DNA from: Desulfobacca sp.
GTDB taxonomy: Bacteria > Desulfobacterota > Desulfobaccia > Desulfobaccales > Desulfobaccaceae
Assembly: GCA_020725545.1 (NCBI GenBank)
Contig: DYEV01000019.1
Location: forward strand, 181,698 to 245,697
Direction of reading: 5' to 3'
Length of the DNA: 64,000 nt
In this document: piece after piece, positions 59,404 to 64,000 of the stretch
How positions within the stretch are numbered: position 1 is the first letter of the stretch
Layout of the letters: every line of letters starts with the position of its first letter
The notes under the pieces: generated by a model
What the model saw: the letters and a program-made list of their open reading frames with translations, nothing else
Databases searched by the model: none
Told to the model about the DNA's origin: nothing
Translations under genes and position numbers: made by a program

Positions 59404-59751
59404 TTAAAAGGTGATAATCGTATAGCCCTCTTGCAGATATCGACCCAGGCTCGGGTGGCCGTTCATGTCGTCCAACAGGGGCAGACCCAGAGCCTGATTG
59501 GCCTCCAGGACCCCCATTTTGGCGGAGCAGGCCTTGCAGACGCCCTCGATGAGCCCCGATTCTTTGGTTTTGACGTACAGAGCATGAAAGGTATGTTCGG
59601 GTTGCTCCAAGTCACCCGGCAGTTTGACTGCCAGGCCCTCAATAATAATCTTTACCGTCAGCCCCCGCTGCTGCATGTCGAGGGCATTCAACAGGACATG
59701 GACAAAACACATGGCTTCGCCCTGAAAGGCCACCAAGGCTACTTTGGTCAT
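59404..59751 (-). CDS. DsrE-family protein
   Basis: A 115-residue DsrE/DsrF-like fold protein (MTKVALVAFQGEAMCFVHVL). Conserved cysteines are in GVCKACSAKMG, fitting sulfur or persulfide carrier members. In sulfur-metabolising bacteria such proteins pass sulfur between enzymes; here the exact partner is unknown. It is upstream of the Gly-rich zinc-ribbon and DUF5320 genes on the same strand. Confidence 0.82.
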   Translation of the reverse strand: MTKVALVAFQGEAMCFVHVLLNALDMQQRGLTVKIIIEGLAVKLPGDLEQPEHTFHALYVKTKESGLIEGVCKACSAKMGVLEANQALGLPLLDDMNGHPSLGRYLQEGYTIITF

Positions 59752-59847
59752 GGCTTTAACCTCCCTTTGATATGATCATACGTGCGTTTCTTTCCTTCAC
59801 TTTATCTGGTCCGGTGGCTTTTGCCAAGCTGTTCTTGGAGGGAAGAT

Positions 59848-60480
59848 TTAAAAGGGGCGGAATGAGGGCGGGGCCCGGAGAGCCAGTCCAACCCAGGTAT
59901 AGCTGCGGTCGGGGGGCAGTTCCGCTTCCCACTGCTCTTTCGTCAGGCGGCGTCGGAGGAGCCAGCCCCGGGAAAGATAGAAAGCAGTAACGGGGGTTTC
60001 GCCGGTATCCTTAAAGCCTGCCAGGATGAGGCTGCCTCCGGGGGCCAACAGTCGGGCGAATTCCGCCTGTTTGGCCATCTGCACGGGCAAGGGCAGGTTG
60101 GCGACGATGAGGTCAAAGAACCCTTCCAAAGACTGGGTGGAGCCCTGCAGCCACGCTACCTGCGTCAGGCCATGGCGCCGGGCGTTCTGCCGGGAGACCG
60201 CCACGGCCGCGGCGCTCAGATCGCAGCCCACCACCCGGGGAATCCCCAACAGGGCCCCGGCCAGAGCCAGGATGCCAGAGCCGCAGCCCACATCCAACAT
60301 TGAGGAAAATGGTTGTTCTGGGCAGGCCGCCGCCAGCAGCGCCAAACTCAGCCGGGTGCTGGGGTGGCCCATCGGAAAGGTCCGGGCCTGGCGCAGGCGG
60401 ATGAGCCGCTGACCCGGGCGGGGCCAGCAGGGGTGCCAGGTGGAGGCAAGGGCAATGGTCGGCGTCAGAGGAAAATACAT
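59848..60480 (-). CDS. PrmA-like SAM-dependent methyltransferase
   Basis: A 210-residue methyltransferase resembling the catalytic half of ribosomal L11 methyltransferase. Near the start it has FPMGHPSTRLSLALL, then SMLDVGCGSGILALAGALLG, RVVGCDLSAAAVAVSRQNA, DLIVANLPLPVQM and GGSLILAGF. The N-terminal L11-binding domain of PrmA is missing, so the substrate may differ. It diverges from mutS with about 90 bases between. Confidence 0.8.
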   Translation of the reverse strand: MYFPLTPTIALASTWHPCWPRPGQRLIRLRQARTFPMGHPSTRLSLALLAAACPEQPFSSMLDVGCGSGILALAGALLGIPRVVGCDLSAAAVAVSRQNARRHGLTQVAWLQGSTQSLEGFFDLIVANLPLPVQMAKQAEFARLLAPGGSLILAGFKDTGETPVTAFYLSRGWLLRRRLTKEQWEAELPPDRSYTWVGLALRAPPSFRPF

Positions 60481-60568
60481 GGCATTAGACTACGCCAAAA
60501 ATATTGTCTCAGCAACAAGTCAGCAAACGGTTGCCCTTTTCGGCAGAATTCAGGATACAATATATCTC

Positions 60569-63141
60569 ATGAATGAAGCCCCCTCCGAAAAAATCACCCC
60601 CATGCTGCGGCAGTATCTGGAGATCAAGGCCCAACACCCCGATGGCCTGCTCCTCTTCCAGATGGGGGATTTTTATGAGCTCTTCTTTCAGGACGCCCAG
60701 CTTGCCGCCCAGGCCTTGAACATCGCCCTGACCAGTCGCTCCCGGGCCGAAGAAGAAGCCATTCCCATGGCCGGGTTTCCCCTGCATGCCGCCGAGGTCT
60801 ATATCGCCAAGCTCTTGGAGCAGGGCCATCGATTGATCATCTGCGACCAGGTGGAGGATCCGGCCCAGGCCAAGGGATTGGTGCGGCGGGAGGTAACCCG
60901 GGTCCTGACCCGGGGGATGATCGTCGATCCCGAGAAGCTGGCCGCCAAGGAGAGCAACTACCTGGCCGCGGCCTGTTGGCGGGACGGCCATTGGGGGCTG
61001 GCCTGTGTGGAGCTCTCCACCGGCGATTTTCGCCTCACCGAAGGCCGGGATTTGGAGGCCCTGGGCGAGGAGCTCTATCGCCTGCAGCCGGTGGAACTGC
61101 TGCTGCCGGAGGATTGCCCCGCTGCGGCCTTGGCACCGACGCTAGCCGGCTTCACTGCGCCCCCGTGCCTGCAACATTTGGACGGCGGCAGTTTTCATCT
61201 GGACGCAGCCACCGCTCGCCTGCAGCGGCATCTGGGCACGCTTTTTCTGGACGGCTTCGGGCTCAGCGGCTATACCTACGGCCTCATGGCCGCAGGGGCG
61301 ATCCTGGCCTATTTGGAAGCCAACCGCAGCGGCCCGCCCCGCCACCTCACCCGCCTGCTCCCATATACCCGGGATGATTTTCTGGTTCTGGACGAAGCCA
61401 CCACCCGCAACCTGGAGATCTTTGAAAATTTCCGCAGCCGCAGCCGGAAGAACTCGCTGCTGGATATCATTGATGCCACGGTGACGCCCATGGGCGGCCG
61501 GCTTCTGGCCGCCTGGCTGCGCTTCCCCCTGAAAGATCTGGCGGCCATCCGCGCCCGGCATGAGGCAGTGGGTTTCTTTCAGGGGCAAAGCCTCCTGCGC
61601 CAAAAATGGCGGCGTCTGCTCAAAGGGGTGGGAGACCTGGAACGTCTCACCGCCCGCTTGGTCCTGGAGCAGGCCACACCCCGGGACCTCATTGCCCTGA
61701 AAAACTCAGTGGCCCAGGTCCCGGCCCTGGGCCGGCTGCTGCCGGCGGACCTGCCGGCCCTGGCCGCCGCCTTGGCCGGGGATCTGGAGGACCTCAGCGA
61801 CGTCCATGATCTTATCGATACGGCCTTGGTGCCGGAGCCGCCCACCTCCCTGAAAGACGGCGGCGTCATCCGGGAAGGATTTCACCCGGAGCTGGACGAA
61901 CTGCTGGCCCTCACCCGCCAGGATAAAGAATGGCTTGCGGCCCTGGAGGCCCGGGAGCGGCAGCAGACGGGCATCAGCTCCCTGAAGGTGCGCTACAACA
62001 AGGTCTTCGGTTATTATATCGAGGTCTCCAAGGCCAACCTGGGAGCGGTGCCGGATCATTTTATCCGCAAACAGACCCTGGTCAATGCCGAACGTTTCAT
62101 TACCGCGGAATTGAAGGAATACGAATCCCGGCTCTTGGGGGCCGAGGAGGCCCGCAAGCAATTGGAGCTGAGCCTCTTCCAGGACCTGCGTCGGCGCCTG
62201 GCTCAGGAGGCCCTCCGGCTGCAGAAAGTGGCAGCGGCATGGCCGGCTTGGATGTGCTCAGCGCCCTGGCCGAAACCGCCAGTCTTTATCAATACACCTG
62301 CCCCGAGCTCACCAAGGAACGGGGTCTGACCATTACCCAAGGCCGCCATCCGGTCATCGAACGACTCCTGCCGCCGGGGAGTTTTGTACCCAATGATATT
62401 CTTTTGGATGAGCAGGCCACGCTCATGATCGTCACCGGCCCCAACATGGCCGGCAAATCCACCATCCTGCGACAGGTGGCCCTCATCGTGCTGTTGGCCC
62501 AAATCGGCAGTTTTGTCCCGGCCGCGGCGGCCCGCCTCGGTCTGGTGGACCGCATCTTCACCCGGGTGGGGGCGGTGGATGACATCGGCCGGGGCCAGAG
62601 TACCTTTCTGGTGGAGATGCACGAAACCGCCAATATTCTCCATCAGGCCACGCCCCGCAGCCTGATCATCCTGGACGAGATCGGCCGGGGCACCAGCACC
62701 TTCGACGGCCTGGCCCTGGCCTGGGCCGTGGCCGAATACCTCCACGATCTGGAGGATCAGGGCGCCCTGACCCTGTTTGCCACCCATTATCATGAGCTGA
62801 CGGCCTTAAGCCGCCTCAAACCCCGGGTTCACAATTTGCAGGTAACCGTGGCCGAAGCCGAGGGCCAGATCGTCTTTCTGCATAAGCTCCAACCCGGCGC
62901 GGCGAATAAAAGCTATGGTATCCAGGTGGCCCGGCTGGCCGGTGTACCTGCGCCGGTGATCGCCCGGGCCCAGGAAGTGCTGGAAAATATCGAGGCCGGC
63001 ACCCTGGATCAGGTGGGCTTCCCCCGCCTGGCCCGGCCCCGCCGGCGCCAGCCCGCGGCCGGTGCTGTGGGTCAGATGGATCTTTTCGGCCCGGCCAGCC
63101 CGCCGCCCCCGGCCAAAGATGAAGATTTCATGGGGAAGTGA
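60569..63141 (+). pseudogene. mutS: DNA mismatch repair protein MutS, interrupted by a frameshift
   Basis: Two overlapping frames together make one MutS of about 857 residues. The first (60569-62329) has the mismatch-binding start FQMGDFYELFF, connector, lever (VTPMGGRLLAAWLRFPL) and clamp ([21 protein letters not shown]). After LRLQKVAAA it runs into nonsense. The second frame resumes from an ATG at 62239 ([15 protein letters not shown]) with Walker [38 protein letters not shown] Walker B and FATHYHEL. One missing base near 62230-62239 explains it. No slippery site is evident. It may be a sequencing error, a real mutator lesion, or two separate polypeptides. Confidence 0.88.
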
Positions 63142-63184
63142 TGCCAAAAAGATTTTCGCGGCTCCCCCTGGCGCAGTTTTTCCC

Positions 63185-63213
63185 TTGACAAGCCAAGGGG
63201 CTCCCGTTATATA
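63185..63213 (+). promoter_or_regulatory. Strong sigma-70 promoter of the tRNA pair
   Basis: TTGACA (63185-63190), a 17-base spacer and TATATA (63208-63213) stand 12 bases before the first tRNA. Consensus -35 and ideal spacing fit a stable-RNA promoter. Confidence 0.8.
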
Positions 63214-63225
63214 AAAAAGGTGCGA

Positions 63226-63300
<75 letters not shown>

Positions 63301-63320
63301 TTTTCTTTCCTGCCGATCAA

Positions 63321-63395
63321 GGCGGCATAGCCAAGTGGTAAGGCAGCGGTCTGCAAAACCGTTATTCTCCGGTTCGAATCCGGATGCCGCCTCCA
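63321..63395 (+). tRNA. tRNA-Cys (anticodon GCA)
   Basis: Acceptor GGCGGCA pairs with TGCCGCC, and CCA is encoded. The anticodon loop CTGCAAA places GCA at 63353-63355; T-arm CCGGTTCGAATCCGG. It lies 20 bases after tRNA-Gly, probably on the same transcript. Its 3' end is a possible integration site, since foreign-looking DNA follows. Confidence 0.96.
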
Positions 63396-63943
63396 GTCAA
63401 CTGTTCAATTTCAACTAATATCTTTCAATCCCTAAAATTTACTGTCCCCAGACTGTCCCCAACCGTCCCCATGACCCTCGGGGATTTTTTGGGCCCGAAC
63501 CTCCCCAAAAGGCGTTTCCAAAAAGTTTCAGGCGTCACAAGTGCTTGAACATAACTCACTCTTTTTTTCCGGTTGGCGCATCAAAGATTTGCTTGCGTGA
63601 CCCCAGCTCCCGGGGCGGCCCCGTCCCGATAGAGTAGCTCCAGCAGGGAACCAATGGCGCAGACTCAAGGGACACAGACTCGGAATGTGTCAATTTTTTG
63701 AGACACCCGCGGTTAAAAATTAGTGTAGCGGTTTTAAGCTCCCCTCTTGGTCCAGGGCCGGGGGGTTGATCCAGACGGCCTTGGGCAGGGGAGCAGCCAG
63801 CGGCGGCTGTTTGACTCATTTTCGACAGCAAATTGCTTATTTTGCCACTTTTTGCCAGTTAACTGATTGAAAATACTTTCTCCCAATTTTTGAATTTCCA
63901 AATTGTAGTGCCAAATTAATTTAAGCTATCTTCCTAAAAATCT
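63396..63943. other. AT-rich non-coding stretch after tRNA-Cys
   Basis: No convincing gene in about 550 bases. Direct repeats CTGTCCCC (63442-63449), CTGTCCCC (63453-63460) and CCGTCCCC (63463-63470) follow the tRNA. The last 200 bases are much richer in A+T than the chromosome to the left. An open frame at 63556-63831 (minus) has no recognisable features. This could be the edge of an integrated element. Confidence 0.4.
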
Positions 63944-63979
63944 TGACAATAATCCACTTTAAATTGGACATTATTGTCA
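63944..63979. promoter_or_regulatory. Inverted-repeat operator over a start codon
   Basis: TGACAATAAT (63944-63953) and ATTATTGTCA (63970-63979) are perfect ten-base inverted arms with a 16-base spacer, and TTGACA of the left arm could serve as a -35. The right arm overlaps an ATG at 63979. This layout suits self-repression by a small regulator such as an antitoxin. Confidence 0.5.
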
Positions 63980-64000
63980 TGTTGGTTCGCACGAAACGTA
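63979..64000 (+). CDS. Possible 5' end of a gene cut by the window edge
   Basis: ATG at 63979 opens MLVRTKR and runs off the window. No ribosome site is seen, so the call rests on the operator-like repeat ending at its start codon. Family not identifiable. Confidence 0.25.

Noticed and set aside
60481..60568. Leaderless mutS transcript from a TACAAT just before the ATG
   Set aside because: The -35 match is poor and spacing is 19 bases; not enough to call.
63556..63831. 91-residue minus-strand frame after the tRNAs
   Set aside because: Composition is irregular with no ribosome site or motifs; not supportable as a gene.

Overview
The window reads as chromosomal DNA of a GC-rich anaerobic bacterium, most likely a deltaproteobacterial (Desulfobacterota) lineage. 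This is an inference from gene content: class III CoA-transferases under a sigma-54 PAS regulator, DsrE and DUF5320-type small proteins, a PTS enzyme I/HPr pair with no sugar permease beside it, and the order ffh-rpsP-khpA-rimM-trmD-rplS-rnhB-yraN-rsmI. No rRNA gene is present to settle it.

Left part (0.3-12.5 kb): a doubled phosphate-uptake locus. A minus-strand set (phoU, lipoprotein pstS, pstC, pstA, pstB-like) diverges from a plus-strand set (phoB, phoR, pstS, pstC, pstA, pstB, phoU). A three-repeat Pho box stands before the second pstS. The minus-strand PstB lacks the Q-loop glutamine and H-loop histidine that its plus-strand partner keeps.

Next (12.5-19.7 kb), and the main discovery candidate: a compact minus-strand phosphonate operon. 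It encodes PEP mutase fused to a divergent nucleotidyltransferase domain, phosphonopyruvate decarboxylase, a canonical nucleotidyltransferase, a PhnW-type aminotransferase, a CDP-alcohol phosphotransferase with a degenerate nucleotidyltransferase-like N-terminus, and a flippase-like membrane protein. Together they predict PEP -> phosphonopyruvate -> phosphonoacetaldehyde -> 2-aminoethylphosphonate (AEP) -> CMP-AEP -> membrane-linked AEP, probably a phosphonolipid, next to the cell's phosphate-sensing locus.

Centre (19.8-43 kb): mostly minus-strand housekeeping genes: topA, dprA overlapping a dynamin-like GTPase, yajC, tgt, smpB, ptsI/ptsH, the rsmI-to-ffh ribosome/SRP block, rtcB, speE, a type 4-like uracil-DNA glycosylase, coaBC, a metallo-hydrolase, a LysE exporter and a methyltransferase.

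Right part (43-60 kb): accessory metabolism. It holds an enolase-superfamily epimerase, an MBL-TPR protein, a six-gene operon of two CoA-transferases plus four small unrecognised proteins with its sigma-54 activator, a CCA-type nucleotidyltransferase, a class II aldolase, a PAS histidine kinase, a crotonase, and a group of Gly-rich/DUF5320/DsrE small proteins.

End (60.4-64 kb): mutS split by a one-base frameshift, tRNA-Gly(GCC), tRNA-Cys(GCA), then an AT-rich stretch with no convincing gene that ends in an operator-like inverted repeat over a truncated start codon. Three families of short dispersed repeats occupy several intergenic gaps. No CRISPR array, rRNA gene or transposase gene was seen.
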